From NCBI RefSeq assembly GCF_914271435.1, contig NZ_CAJZAI010000004.1, positions 310,001-374,000 of the forward strand: a stretch of 64,000 nucleotides of DNA. Direction: 5' to 3'. A program made the position numbers and the translations under genes. Every line of letters starts with the position of its first letter. Within the stretch, counting starts at the first letter, position 1. Shown one piece after another: positions 16,317 to 25,236 of the stretch. Source of the stretch: Cupriavidus laharis (GTDB taxonomy: Bacteria > Pseudomonadota > Gammaproteobacteria > Burkholderiales > Burkholderiaceae). Under the pieces are notes generated by a model. That model was not told where the DNA came from. It was given only the letters and a program-made list of their open reading frames with translations, and made no database searches.

Positions 16317-19300
16317 TCAAGTTGCGACAACGTGAATCGCGTCTGCCCAATCCTGCAGGGCTTCGTCGAACTCATGATTGGTGACGGGGTGACGACCAAT
16401 CAGTTCTGTGAGCCGCTCTCTGGTAATAAGCTCTACATGATTGGCTCGACCCTGTTCAATCGCACTACTCGTGAAGTTCTGATTCGTGATGGCGATTCGA
16501 CGGAATCGGGTACCGGGGAATCTCGCCTGATACCTTGCGGCACCTGCGGTCACTTCCTTGATCGCATCCCAGCCGACGTCGGACGACTTGGAACTCTTGC
16601 ATTGCAACAGTTCGCCTTCGCGGTCTTTGAACGCGACGATGTCAATGCCTCCGTCGCCACCACGCTTGGGCGTAATGTGGGCCTCGAAACCTTGGCGGCT
16701 CCATAGTAGTTTGCAGAATGCCTCGAAGCTGTCTCCGTCCATGCGGTCGATATCGTCCATCGTCAGGTAGCGGATGGGAACCGCTTCTCCCTCTTCACCG
16801 GCTCCAACCAGTTCCGTGAACGAGGCATCTTTGCCGCTGCCGTTGAGCATTGCGGTCAGTCCGCCATCATCCAGTGTCGCGCCGGCCAATCCGGCCTTGC
16901 GCTTGAGGAGTTGGTCAAGGCGGACTTCGAACGTGCAGAAGTCGGCGGCAACCAGCGTTGGGCAATAGACAAAGACATCACGCTCCTGTCCGATCCGGTA
17001 GGCCCGGTCGGTCGCCTGCGATTCCTTCGACGGATTCCATGCGCGGGTAAAGTGGAACACATGGTTCGCCGCCGTGACATTTAGACCGGCGCCCGCCGCC
17101 AGGGTGGAGAGAATGATGACATTGAAGCCCGGGGCCGCGGAAAAGCTGTCAATGTAGCCCTGTCGCCCTTGGGAGTCTCCATTGATAATGTGAGGACGAA
17201 TGCCGAACGTCTCTCTGAGAAAAAAGTACAAGGCAGCCTGCACCTCGCGGAGCTCCGTAAAAACGATGGCCTTTTCCTGCGCCTCCTTGATTTCGGTCAG
17301 GCGGTCAAGTAGCCATTTCAACTTTGGCGAGTTAGCCAGATGGACGTCCTTTCCTGCCTTGTCCACGATGAATTTTGTACCGGGCAGGCAGTAGGGCTCG
17401 GCGCATACCGCCTTCATGAGGTGGAGCGCGCCGAACGAGAGCTTTGCCCGCTTGCGCCCGTTGGTCTCCTGCGCAGCATCCTGCAATTTCTTGAGACCGC
17501 CTTTGTAGAGGATCTTCTGGTGTTCGGTAAGGGGAATCTCGAGCCGTTCCTCCTCATCTAGGAGAGGCTTGAATGAAAGTGGGCGCTCTCCGGACTTACT
17601 CAGGGCGAAATATTTTTTTGGGAGATCGGCTGCAATATCGGCCTTAGTGCGGCGCAATGTCTGCGGCGCGATGGCAGTCTGAAGCCGCTTCAGTGTTTCA
17701 ACTTGCTCGTCGGTCTCGCACTCGATGGGGCGCCGGTAAGTCTTGCCAAATTCTTCGAGCGCTCCTAGTAGTCCGGGTTGCACGAAGTCGAACAGGCACC
17801 AGAGATCGGCCAGCGAATTTTCCACCGGGGTGCCGGTACACGCGATGCGGAAATCGGCTTTCAGCTTCTTGGCTGCCAGTGTAACGAGCGTGCCCGGTGT
17901 CTTGATGCGCTGCGCCTCATCGCAGATGACAAAGGCGAATGGCTGTTTCGCCAGTGAAAATTCGTAGGAGGTCAGCACCTCATAGGTGCTCACAATAACC
18001 TTTGCGGCACCGACCCAATTCGGCTTGAGCAGGTCTACGATGCCCTTTTCCTGAAGCTGGCTGTCGATCAGGTCAAGCGGTTGCCTGCGCAGTCGCAGCG
18101 CATCACCATACAAGACGAGCACCTCCGGAAATGAAGGCGTGAAGAATTTCTTCACTTCGTTTGCCCAATTGTCGAGCAGGCTCTTCGGCGCCAGAATGAT
18201 GGAAGGCGACGCGCCAGGATTGCGCTCGTAGTACCAAGCGATCAGCGAAAGCAATTGCACCGTCTTCCCCAATCCCATGTCGTCCGCAAGCAGTGCACCC
18301 CGGCATTCGGCGGGCGCCTTCGCGACCAGGTTCTGGAACCACGCAATGCCGTATTTCTGATGCGCCTTGAGTGCAATCTCCGCTCGCAAGCATTGGGGAA
18401 GTGCGACCTTCCAGTCGGACGGCAAGGCCAGGGAAGCGCGCCGTTCCTCGAGATAATCCACGCTGTGGAAGTTAGTCTTGACGAGAAGTGTCTGCTTCGG
18501 TGGCTTCTTGTCCCTGGGCTGCTGTGTCCCATCGCCTCGGATGCGCTCCTGAGAGTCAAGCATGGACTGAAAGGCGTTCAAGAGCGTCCGGGCCTGCGTC
18601 GTCGGGATCGCTGTTGGCAGGCTGGTATTCTTCACTTCCGATTCGCTGTTCTGCTCGGCCCGCTGAACCTGTTGCTCGAATTCCTGCACCCACTCCCGGC
18701 TCAGTGGAATGAGAACCTTTCCCTCGTGGCCCTGGAGCGTGACCTGCACCATTGGCGCCAGGTCGGAGGGCAGCCAGCCGTCATTGTTTTCGGCATCCCC
18801 CTTGGCCTTCTGAAAGACCGGGACATAGATAGGCTTCGCGGCGCCGATGCCCTCGATGCGGCCGCTATATCCCTCCATCTCGAAAACGTCGTCGAAATTA
18901 ATGCGCTCTGCTGGTTGCGTACGCCAGAGATGGGAAAGCTGCCTGCCGTATTCCAGTTGCGATGTCGCATCGCCGTCGAGGGCCAGGTCGTACTCGTCCC
19001 AGGGAAATTGCTCCCGTTCCTGTTCGAGCGCTGCGGTCAGGCTATCCAGAAACGCCTGGAATTCTGCGGCAGATGCGAAAGCCCTGGACGCGGTTCTGGC
19101 GCTGTGGTCGCCAAAGTGCTCGGTGACGACGAGATCGACCGTGGTGATCCTGCCGTGGTCAAAGCGCCCGACAATACTGAAGGCGGCAGCCAATGCGCCA
19201 GCTTCAGCGCGATCTGCCTCGAACTCGCTCTCGCTGAGTACGTCGTGGGCAGCGTCGCCAAGAAAGGCAAAGGGGTTGTGAACGAACCTCTCAGCCTTCT

Positions 19301-20189
19301 TGCCGGCGACCTGACGGTTAGGCATTTCCCTTTTGATGACAGAAAGAACCTTTCGTACCGGCTCGGAGATGACAATCCGAACGCGCCCTGTGCCTCGGGT
19401 CAGCTCATAGCTAGGCTGCACGGAGTTGTAGCCATCAAATGCTGTTAGCCACCCATCGGGTGCCCCGTCAAATGTGGGCGATACGGTCATGACTCGACCG
19501 AATGGCGTTTCTTCCTTGTGAAGGGGAAGGCGCAATGTCTCCGGGGTCAGTACCCAAGTCGTCTCCAAATATGGATTCGCATACAGCGCGCCGGCTTCAT
19601 CGGCGAAACGCCGGATCCGCCCCCATACAAGTTCGTTGACATGCTGGCTGCGCTCGTCAGGGCCGCGCTGCCGGAAGCGGGCAATCTCCGCTGCTGTCGC
19701 CCATGCTGCTGCCGAAAGCATTTGCGGCTGCCCGCCATGCGTGGCGACTGCGCCATCCAGTCGCTCCGGCCGGATTTGATGTTGGCCATCTGTCCAGCCG
19801 ACGATATCGAGGCCGAATTCGCGGTCTGACAGGGTTCCTGAGCTATCCAGGATTGGGCGCAGGGGGCCCTGCGGGGGGAGGTCGAGGAAGTGCAGGGCAC
19901 CAGCATGTTCCACCGAACCCTGAAGCGCGAAAACTTGCTGCCAAGGTACCAATACCCCAGACCGGTCGAGTTCGCACTTGTCTTCGCTGGCCAGTTGTGC
20001 GAGGTAGGCACCGAGCAAGGAGTCCTCCGGGCCTGCCTCGTGAATGGCTTCCAGCAGGCCTTCGGGAGACGCTTCAGGCAATTGTTGGGCAAATTCGATG
20101 CGAACGCCTTCATCAGTCCAGGCGGGTTTTAGGACGGACCTGCCGGCCTTCGTGCTAGCTGAGCGTTTAAAAAAATCGAGGATTCCCAT
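16317..20189 (-). CDS. zorD: ZorD: SNF2 helicase fused to Mrr-like nuclease (Zorya)
   Basis: A 1290-residue effector of type I Zorya. After a long N-terminal region (1 to about 560) comes a Swi2/Snf2 ATPase: Walker A DDMGLGKTVQL (near 635), DEAQ box VICDEAQRIKTP (near 758) and the C-lobe TDRAYRIGQERDV (near 1063). The C terminus is a Mrr-type endonuclease with GGDGGIDIVAF and LLQCKSS (about 1175-1195), the D...QxK catalytic pattern. ZorD is thought to degrade phage DNA once the ZorAB motor signals infection. The start is the ATG at 20189, overlapping the zorC stop by one base (TGATG); the frame also stays open to 20231. Last gene of the operon. Confidence 0.93.
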   Translation of the reverse strand: MGILDFFKRSASTKAGRSVLKPAWTDEGVRIEFAQQLPEASPEGLLEAIHEAGPEDSLLGAYLAQLASEDKCELDRSGVLVPWQQVFALQGSVEHAGALHFLDLPPQGPLRPILDSSGTLSDREFGLDIVGWTDGQHQIRPERLDGAVATHGGQPQMLSAAAWATAAEIARFRQRGPDERSQHVNELVWGRIRRFADEAGALYANPYLETTWVLTPETLRLPLHKEETPFGRVMTVSPTFDGAPDGWLTAFDGYNSVQPSYELTRGTGRVRIVISEPVRKVLSVIKREMPNRQVAGKKAERFVHNPFAFLGDAAHDVLSESEFEADRAEAGALAAAFSIVGRFDHGRITTVDLVVTEHFGDHSARTASRAFASAAEFQAFLDSLTAALEQEREQFPWDEYDLALDGDATSQLEYGRQLSHLWRTQPAERINFDDVFEMEGYSGRIEGIGAAKPIYVPVFQKAKGDAENNDGWLPSDLAPMVQVTLQGHEGKVLIPLSREWVQEFEQQVQRAEQNSESEVKNTSLPTAIPTTQARTLLNAFQSMLDSQERIRGDGTQQPRDKKPPKQTLLVKTNFHSVDYLEERRASLALPSDWKVALPQCLRAEIALKAHQKYGIAWFQNLVAKAPAECRGALLADDMGLGKTVQLLSLIAWYYERNPGASPSIILAPKSLLDNWANEVKKFFTPSFPEVLVLYGDALRLRRQPLDLIDSQLQEKGIVDLLKPNWVGAAKVIVSTYEVLTSYEFSLAKQPFAFVICDEAQRIKTPGTLVTLAAKKLKADFRIACTGTPVENSLADLWCLFDFVQPGLLGALEEFGKTYRRPIECETDEQVETLKRLQTAIAPQTLRRTKADIAADLPKKYFALSKSGERPLSFKPLLDEEERLEIPLTEHQKILYKGGLKKLQDAAQETNGRKRAKLSFGALHLMKAVCAEPYCLPGTKFIVDKAGKDVHLANSPKLKWLLDRLTEIKEAQEKAIVFTELREVQAALYFFLRETFGIRPHIINGDSQGRQGYIDSFSAAPGFNVIILSTLAAGAGLNVTAANHVFHFTRAWNPSKESQATDRAYRIGQERDVFVYCPTLVAADFCTFEVRLDQLLKRKAGLAGATLDDGGLTAMLNGSGKDASFTELVGAGEEGEAVPIRYLTMDDIDRMDGDSFEAFCKLLWSRQGFEAHITPKRGGDGGIDIVAFKDREGELLQCKSSKSSDVGWDAIKEVTAGAARYQARFPGTRFRRIAITNQNFTSSAIEQGRANHVELITRERLTELIGRHPVTNHEFDEALQDWADAIHVVAT

Positions 20190-21889
20190 CAGTGCTCCGG
20201 CAAATACCAGGCTTGCCTGGCGGCTGCCCACCTAAATCCCATGGATTGGAGTTCAGCCGCAAGTTGCGTTCGCTGCAGTGGATCAACTACCCAAAGTCGG
20301 CCACCGCCAGTTGTGGTGCGGTTGTCGTCAATCGAAGCTCCGCGGAATCGACTGACAAGGGAGTGCAGGCTGCTAATGTCCGGCGGGGGCGTCAAATGAG
20401 CGGTAGTCGACCTCGTCGTTGTTGTGCCAGCTTTCGTTCCCGGACGGGAAATTTCGTTCCGGTTGTCCTGGCGATCCGGGAAGATGCCTAGACGCCTGAG
20501 TTCATCTGTTGCACCGGCTTCCCAGCCGGGTTGGTGTGAAATGCGAGCGGCGCGCTTCCCGTAATACCCGGCCTTCAGATCGCTTGTGTCGCCGGCGTAG
20601 GCCTGATCATAGGGCTTGAAAGGGAGCTGATCTGATACGTATGCGTAGCACGCATTCGGCTTCTTGCTGAATTCAATGATGAGATAGGAGCCAATCTGCA
20701 TCATGAAGGCGTCCAAGTCGCGGGCATCACGCAGTCTCGCGTACGCGCCTTCCTCTCTGGCAATCAGTTCACGGATTGCACGGTGAGTGTTTTTCAATTG
20801 TATCGTGTCCTCGCCGAAAACCAGGCGAGTCCACGTAATTTGCTTGATGTACTTTGACCAGAATGCCAGCCGGCCTTCGTCGGCTTTGTTGCGCGCAGCA
20901 AGTATGGCGAAGAAATCCCGCAGATTCCCTTCGTTGACCCACGCAAGCACCATTTGCCAGACGGGCTCCGGGACGCGGTTCCAGGCGGTGGCCAGGCCCG
21001 CTTGCTTGAGCTTTGGATTTTTCCAGACCCTTGGCTGGCAAACATAGTCTCGAAGGCTCTCGTCTTGCGGCGTTCCTCGACAGGCGTGATAACGGATGAG
21101 AATTGCCTCAATGGCCTCATCGCGAAAGGCTGGCTTGCTGTCGATGAGATGAAGAAGTCTTGGAATGAGCCGTCGGAATTCGGTGTCGTTGGATGCAGTG
21201 GCCCGGCGCACGCCGCTCAATACAAGTGCATGCCAGAACCAGCTCGACGGAGGGATACCGAGGTCTTCGGCGAGTTGATCAGTTGCTGTCGAGTCCCCCT
21301 GCAAGCAGGCCATAGCGTACCTGTCGGCAGGCTTCTCCGACAAAACGTCTGACTCCTTCCGTAGAACGGCTATCCAGTCCGGGACCGAGTTGCTGCCCGC
21401 CTGCTGGTCGATCAGCGGCCAGGTGCGCTGGAGAAATGCCCGCAGGACTGCCCAGCCCTGATGAGCGGCGGGACCGCGTGTAAGCGTCGGGTCGAATCTG
21501 AAGTAGGCGTACAGAAGGCCGTGCCACGTCAGTCGCCACAACTCTCCGCGCTGCGCCTCATCCTCGTAGAACTTCAGAAGTTCAGAGAATCGGCTGGAGC
21601 CGAGGACGATTTCGCCGTTGCGCTCTCTCACGGGGTCAGCAATCGCGGAAGCGATACGGTCGCGCTCCCACGAGTCCAGTGTTTTCCCGCGCAGAAAGGC
21701 AAGCGCGGCCGCGTAAGCATCTTCGGTGCCTGTGTTGGCTTTTGCATATCCCTGGAACAGCCGCTCGGCCTCGCGGGCGACTTGTTCGACCGTCTCCGGT
21801 TGTCCAAGTCGTACCGAGGGAAGATCCATTCCGGCAATCGCAGCCGAGAGTCGCTTTACAAGGTCGCTATTCGCGTCCATGGCTAGCAT
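20189..21889 (-). CDS. zorC: ZorC: EH-signature protein (Zorya)
   Basis: A 566-residue, mainly helical protein in the position and size expected for ZorC of type I Zorya, which carries the EH_Signature domain. It has no membrane segment or nuclease motif. In Zorya, ZorC and ZorD act in the cytoplasm; ZorC binds DNA and is needed with ZorD for defence. The first ATG overlaps the end of zorB by seven bases (ATGCTAG); a second ATG at 21880 has GGGAG nine bases upstream and may be the used start. The stop overlaps the zorD start. The assignment rests on gene order and general pattern more than on a strong motif. Confidence 0.85.
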   Translation of the reverse strand: MLAMDANSDLVKRLSAAIAGMDLPSVRLGQPETVEQVAREAERLFQGYAKANTGTEDAYAAALAFLRGKTLDSWERDRIASAIADPVRERNGEIVLGSSRFSELLKFYEDEAQRGELWRLTWHGLLYAYFRFDPTLTRGPAAHQGWAVLRAFLQRTWPLIDQQAGSNSVPDWIAVLRKESDVLSEKPADRYAMACLQGDSTATDQLAEDLGIPPSSWFWHALVLSGVRRATASNDTEFRRLIPRLLHLIDSKPAFRDEAIEAILIRYHACRGTPQDESLRDYVCQPRVWKNPKLKQAGLATAWNRVPEPVWQMVLAWVNEGNLRDFFAILAARNKADEGRLAFWSKYIKQITWTRLVFGEDTIQLKNTHRAIRELIAREEGAYARLRDARDLDAFMMQIGSYLIIEFSKKPNACYAYVSDQLPFKPYDQAYAGDTSDLKAGYYGKRAARISHQPGWEAGATDELRRLGIFPDRQDNRNEISRPGTKAGTTTTRSTTAHLTPPPDISSLHSLVSRFRGASIDDNRTTTGGGRLWVVDPLQRTQLAAELQSMGFRWAAARQAWYLPEH

Positions 21890-22587
21890 CTCCCGAACTC
21901 CTTGTCACGCAACACAACGCTCGGTGCCGGAGGGGTTTCGTCGAGCCCCCAGAAGTCCACCTTGAGTTCGACGCGGCGGCTCTCCGCCTTGTCCTTCTTG
22001 ATGGAGTTGAACGAGTACCCGCCAACCAGGAAGAGTTCCTGGACCTTTCGCAACTGACCCGGTGTGAGCCCGTCCGCACCTGCTGTGCCCTGGAACAGAG
22101 AGCAGACAACACTGCGGCTGCGATTCAAGCTCAACTGGAGGTTGTACAGATAGGTGCCGTCCTCATCTGTAAATCCTTCCACCACCACGCTGCGCATCCA
22201 GCGACGGCCTTCCGGCGTGTCCTTCGCCTTCAGCAGGACGGGGACGTAGCTACGGAGAAACTGGGCCGCTGGCGCGCTGATGGTGAAGCTGCCGCTGTCG
22301 AAGCGGACTTCCTTGCCAAGGTCGATACGGTAGTTCTGTTGATCCACGCCGACGTCAGCCTTCCTGGATTCCGCGGCAATCATATTCATGATCTTGCTGA
22401 TCGCTTCGCTGCGTTCGATGGAGCGCCTGGTGGTGGCGTCAATGCTTTGCGTGACAGCCACCAGAGTCACCGCCATGACCACCAGGAAGAGCACCATGAG
22501 GGCTGACATGAGGTCGGAGAAGGAGATCCAGAACGGACTTTCGCCTTCATGCTTGCCCCCTCTCTTGAGAACGAAACGGGTCTGCAT
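21883..22587 (-). CDS. zorB: ZorB: MotB/OmpA-like stator subunit (Zorya)
   Basis: A 234-residue membrane protein. A single transmembrane helix near residues 26-46 (LMSALMVLFLVVMAVTLVAV) is preceded by SFSD, whose Asp25 matches the ion-binding aspartate of MotB. The rest forms a periplasmic OmpA-like peptidoglycan-binding domain with VEGFTDEDGTYLYNLQLSLN and NRSRSV near residues 135-160. It pairs with ZorA to form an ion-driven motor anchored in the cell wall that senses phage injection. Its start lies one base after the zorA stop, and it overlaps zorC. The sequence is complete. Confidence 0.93.
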   Translation of the reverse strand: MQTRFVLKRGGKHEGESPFWISFSDLMSALMVLFLVVMAVTLVAVTQSIDATTRRSIERSEAISKIMNMIAAESRKADVGVDQQNYRIDLGKEVRFDSGSFTISAPAAQFLRSYVPVLLKAKDTPEGRRWMRSVVVEGFTDEDGTYLYNLQLSLNRSRSVVCSLFQGTAGADGLTPGQLRKVQELFLVGGYSFNSIKKDKAESRRVELKVDFWGLDETPPAPSVVLRDKEFGRC

Positions 22588-22588
22588 G

Positions 22589-24592
22589 TCAGGTTCTCTT
22601 CATCCGATGCACGGCGTTTGCCAATTCCTGAACTACACCATTCAGATGGCCGGTTCCCTTCGACAGGTGTCGATCGGTCTCGGCGATCGTCGCCTGAACC
22701 TGGCCGACGAGCGCGGTTCCGAACTTTTCGAATGCATCCGTCAGGGCGTCGTTGATTTGTGTCAGGTGCGCTCGGCTGGCCGCTTCCGCTGCGCGCATAG
22801 CGTCGGCGCTGGACTTGATGCTGGCCACGAGTTGCTCGGAGACACCAGCCTCGCTCTGGGCGGACTTGATGAGTCCCTCGAGTTTGGCGATATGCGTGTC
22901 CACGGTACGTCTCGTCGAGTCATACTGTTCGAAGCCGCGCTGGACAGCCGAAGCTGCTGTCTGGAGTGCGGTCGAGGCCGACGACAGGCTGTCTGTAAGA
23001 CTCGATGAGCGATCTAGCACCGTCGTGACGGCACTGCCGGCGGTCTCGAAGCGCTGAGCTGCCGATCCCATAGTCAGCGCACCTTGGTTCATATCATTGA
23101 TGGCGCGAAGCGAGACGTTGCTCAGTGCATCGATATTCTGTTGGGCCTTGGTTACCTGCTCTGAAACGGAGGCGAGCAGCGATTCGACTTGTGCTGTCAG
23201 CCCGCCCACGAGTTGGTTGGTTTGAGTGGCAAGTTGTTGATGGCGTCCCGATTCTTCTGCCGCGGAAGTCTTGCGTGCGGCCTCCAGCCCTTCCATTGCT
23301 GTGCCGATCTGACCAAGAACCGTCGAGATGGCATCGTCCATGGCCTGCTTGGACTTGTTTGCCTCCTCGGACACAAGGCGCCGGAAGTCCTGCACAAACT
23401 CGCGCATCTGGTCGGTCAGCACCTGCTGGTTGTCGGCCGCCTTCTTCATGGCTTCCTCAAGCGTGCCGCTCATCTGGCTGGCAGCATGCTCGTTCGTCCG
23501 CTTGATATCGGCCAGAAGCCCTTGCAGGGACCCTTGCACGGCTGCCATGGAGTCCATTGAGCGCTGCATCTGCTCATTGATGCTGCGCATCTGGCTACCG
23601 AAGGTATCCTCTAGCTTGGCCATAAAGCCGGTCAGCAGGGTCTCTAATATTGAACTGACCTGTTCTCCGTTGCCCCGAGTTGTCGCCTCCATGGCTTCGC
23701 CCACACGCTTCATCGGCTCGGCGATAGCCGTCGAGATGCTCTCTCCGATGTGCTTGCCGAGCGAAACGGTGGCAGCCTCATGGGACGCGATCTGGCGTTC
23801 GACCAGGTTGGTCATCATTTGGCGGAGATCTTCGACAAGTGCGTCCTTCAATTGGGCCGAACTTGCAGCGTTTTGCTCCGACGACTTGACTAGCCTGGCA
23901 AGGTATTCCTCGCCTGCGCCGGTTGCGTATAGACCGTCAATGGTCTGCGTGAGGCGCTCAACGAGCCGATATAGGTATGCAAGGGTCAGGCGGCTGATAA
24001 AGACCACGACCATGGCGCATGCGATGGCAAAGCCGGAAGCCACGAAAGCGTGCTGCACGCCTGTCAATAGTGGCCCCAGGCCCTTTACGGCAGCCTCGAT
24101 CGGGGTCGGCTGAAACTGGCGCAAGCCATCAAGCAGGCCGGCGAATGTCCCGATGATGCCAAGGCCGGTGAGAACGCCCGGCAGGTGGCGGGCAAAGTCG
24201 TCAAACAAGCGACTGTCTACAAGTACTTCGCGCGTAAACATTGTCTCTGCCGGTACGGTTGCCCGCACTTCGCTCACGCTGGCAGCGCCGGAGCCTCCCT
24301 TGCGGATTTCATGAAGTGTGTCGGCATATTCATCCCAGAGATGCTTGAGCGGCTCCGACTTGAATGCCTGTCCGACGCTCTCGGGCGACGGCGGCGCAGT
24401 GTCTGCCCGGTGGGCGGCCACCGCTTTGACGACCTGCGAAAGCTCCCACCAGACCTGCGTGCCTTTTACTGCGTAACCGAGAAGGAAGAGAAGGCCAAGG
24501 AGGGCAACCAGGAGGAAGATATAGAGGGGGACGCCCTGCAGGGATTCGAGCGAGGGGTGAATACTTCCCAAGGATTTGGACAATGCGTTCAT
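22589..24592 (-). CDS. zorA: ZorA: MotA-like motor with long coiled-coil tail (Zorya)
   Basis: A 667-residue inner-membrane protein. Membrane segments lie near residues 24-45 (VPLYIFLLVALLGLLFLLGY), 137-160 (VLTGLGIIGTFAGLL) and 178-205 (FAIACAMVVVFISRLTLAYL), the MotA/ExbB pattern. From about residue 235 to the end there is a continuous coiled coil with repeated alanine/glutamine heptads similar to chemoreceptor tails. This matches the long intracellular tail of ZorA, thought to carry the activation signal to ZorC and ZorD. It starts four bases after the small RHH gene and is followed without a gap by zorB. Confidence 0.93.
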   Translation of the reverse strand: MNALSKSLGSIHPSLESLQGVPLYIFLLVALLGLLFLLGYAVKGTQVWWELSQVVKAVAAHRADTAPPSPESVGQAFKSEPLKHLWDEYADTLHEIRKGGSGAASVSEVRATVPAETMFTREVLVDSRLFDDFARHLPGVLTGLGIIGTFAGLLDGLRQFQPTPIEAAVKGLGPLLTGVQHAFVASGFAIACAMVVVFISRLTLAYLYRLVERLTQTIDGLYATGAGEEYLARLVKSSEQNAASSAQLKDALVEDLRQMMTNLVERQIASHEAATVSLGKHIGESISTAIAEPMKRVGEAMEATTRGNGEQVSSILETLLTGFMAKLEDTFGSQMRSINEQMQRSMDSMAAVQGSLQGLLADIKRTNEHAASQMSGTLEEAMKKAADNQQVLTDQMREFVQDFRRLVSEEANKSKQAMDDAISTVLGQIGTAMEGLEAARKTSAAEESGRHQQLATQTNQLVGGLTAQVESLLASVSEQVTKAQQNIDALSNVSLRAINDMNQGALTMGSAAQRFETAGSAVTTVLDRSSSLTDSLSSASTALQTAASAVQRGFEQYDSTRRTVDTHIAKLEGLIKSAQSEAGVSEQLVASIKSSADAMRAAEAASRAHLTQINDALTDAFEKFGTALVGQVQATIAETDRHLSKGTGHLNGVVQELANAVHRMKRT

Positions 24593-24596
24593 GGGG

Positions 24597-24776
24597 TTAT
24601 TCCTTCACCCCATGGGGTTCGCTCTCGGAAATGCCGTTTCGCTGGCAGAAGTCCTCGATTAGGACTTCGAACATGTTTGTCAGGCTGCGTCGTTCGCGTC
24701 CTGCCGCCGCTTCGAGCAAGCGTTTCAAACGTGGCGTCACTCGAAATGTGACGCCAACTGTCTTTTCTTGTTCCAT
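24597..24776 (-). CDS. Small ribbon-helix-helix DNA-binding protein
   Basis: A 59-residue protein whose GVTFRVTPRLKRLLEAAAG and SLTNMFEVLIEDF segments form the beta strand and two helices of a ribbon-helix-helix (Arc/MetJ/CopG) fold. It starts at the ATG at 24776; a GTG at 24800 is possible. It ends four bases before zorA, so it is the first gene of the Zorya operon. A perfect 7-5-7 inverted repeat just upstream is a ready operator, so I infer that it represses its own operon. It is not one of the canonical Zorya components. It could also be a lone antitoxin-like remnant. Confidence 0.7.
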   Translation of the reverse strand: MEQEKTVGVTFRVTPRLKRLLEAAAGRERRSLTNMFEVLIEDFCQRNGISESEPHGVKE

Positions 24777-24791
24777 AAATCCGTGTGTCGT

Positions 24792-24810
24792 GTATTGCAC
24801 TTAGCAATAC
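24792..24810. promoter_or_regulatory. Inverted-repeat operator upstream of the Zorya operon
   Basis: GTATTGC-ACTTA-GCAATAC is a perfect 7-base inverted repeat with a 5-base spacer. It begins 16 bases upstream of the ATG of the RHH gene and lies just downstream of a TAAAAT sequence on the minus strand that could be the -10 box. The position would let a bound dimer block transcription of the Zorya operon. The protein-site pairing is inferred from proximity. Confidence 0.5.
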
Positions 24811-24955
24811 ATTTTACACCATCTTGTTACATAATCTTACATTCGGTGTTAGGGCGATGCTTTGTGCGCTCCGGCGGAGTGAGCGTGGGTTGCTGAACCT
24901 GGAGTTTGGTGCGCAGGGGGCTACTGACACTTTTAACCATGCCTCCTCTGGCGGG

Positions 24956-24984
24956 TTGTGCGTAGGGCGTCGTTTTGCTATTGT
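24956..24984 (+). promoter_or_regulatory. Candidate sigma-70 promoter of the BREX operon
   Basis: TTGTGC (24956-24961) and TATTGT (24979-24984) are separated by exactly 17 bases and lie about 30 bases before the start of the Xre regulator gene. Both boxes deviate from the consensus, so this is a moderate prediction. No terminator separates it from the operon. Confidence 0.4.
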
Positions 24985-25014
24985 GCGCATCACCCCGGAT
25001 ATCGCAGGTGATTT

Positions 25015-25236
25015 ATGGTTCGCTGCCATCTGTCGACCCTCATGGGTCGCGATAAACTTCGAATTTCCGACGTTGCGCGCCTTACTGGCCTGAATCGCAG
25101 CACCGTCAGTTACCTGTACAAGGAGACTGCGACACGCCTGGACTTGGCCGCGATCGACGCCTTGTGCCGTCTGTTCCAATGCCAGGTCGGGGATCTGTTT
25201 GAGTATGTGCCTGATGCCGACAGGAGCTCCACGTGA
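25015..25236 (+). CDS. Small Xre/Cro-type regulator at the head of the BREX operon
   Basis: A 73-residue protein made almost entirely of one helix-turn-helix domain of the Cro/C1 type; RISDVARLTGLNRSTVSYLY forms the two DNA-contacting helices. An AGGTGAT ribosome site precedes the ATG. Its stop overlaps the pglW start by three bases (GTGA), so it is part of the BREX transcript and likely controls it. A small regulator at the head of an immunity operon often delays or limits expression to avoid self-toxicity; that it does so here is inference. Confidence 0.85.
   Translation: MVRCHLSTLMGRDKLRISDVARLTGLNRSTVSYLYKETATRLDLAAIDALCRLFQCQVGDLFEYVPDADRSST

Noticed and set aside
24785..25093. 102-residue open frame across the Zorya/BREX intergenic region
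   Set aside because: It overlaps the promoter region and the Xre regulator gene in another frame and has no ribosome site.
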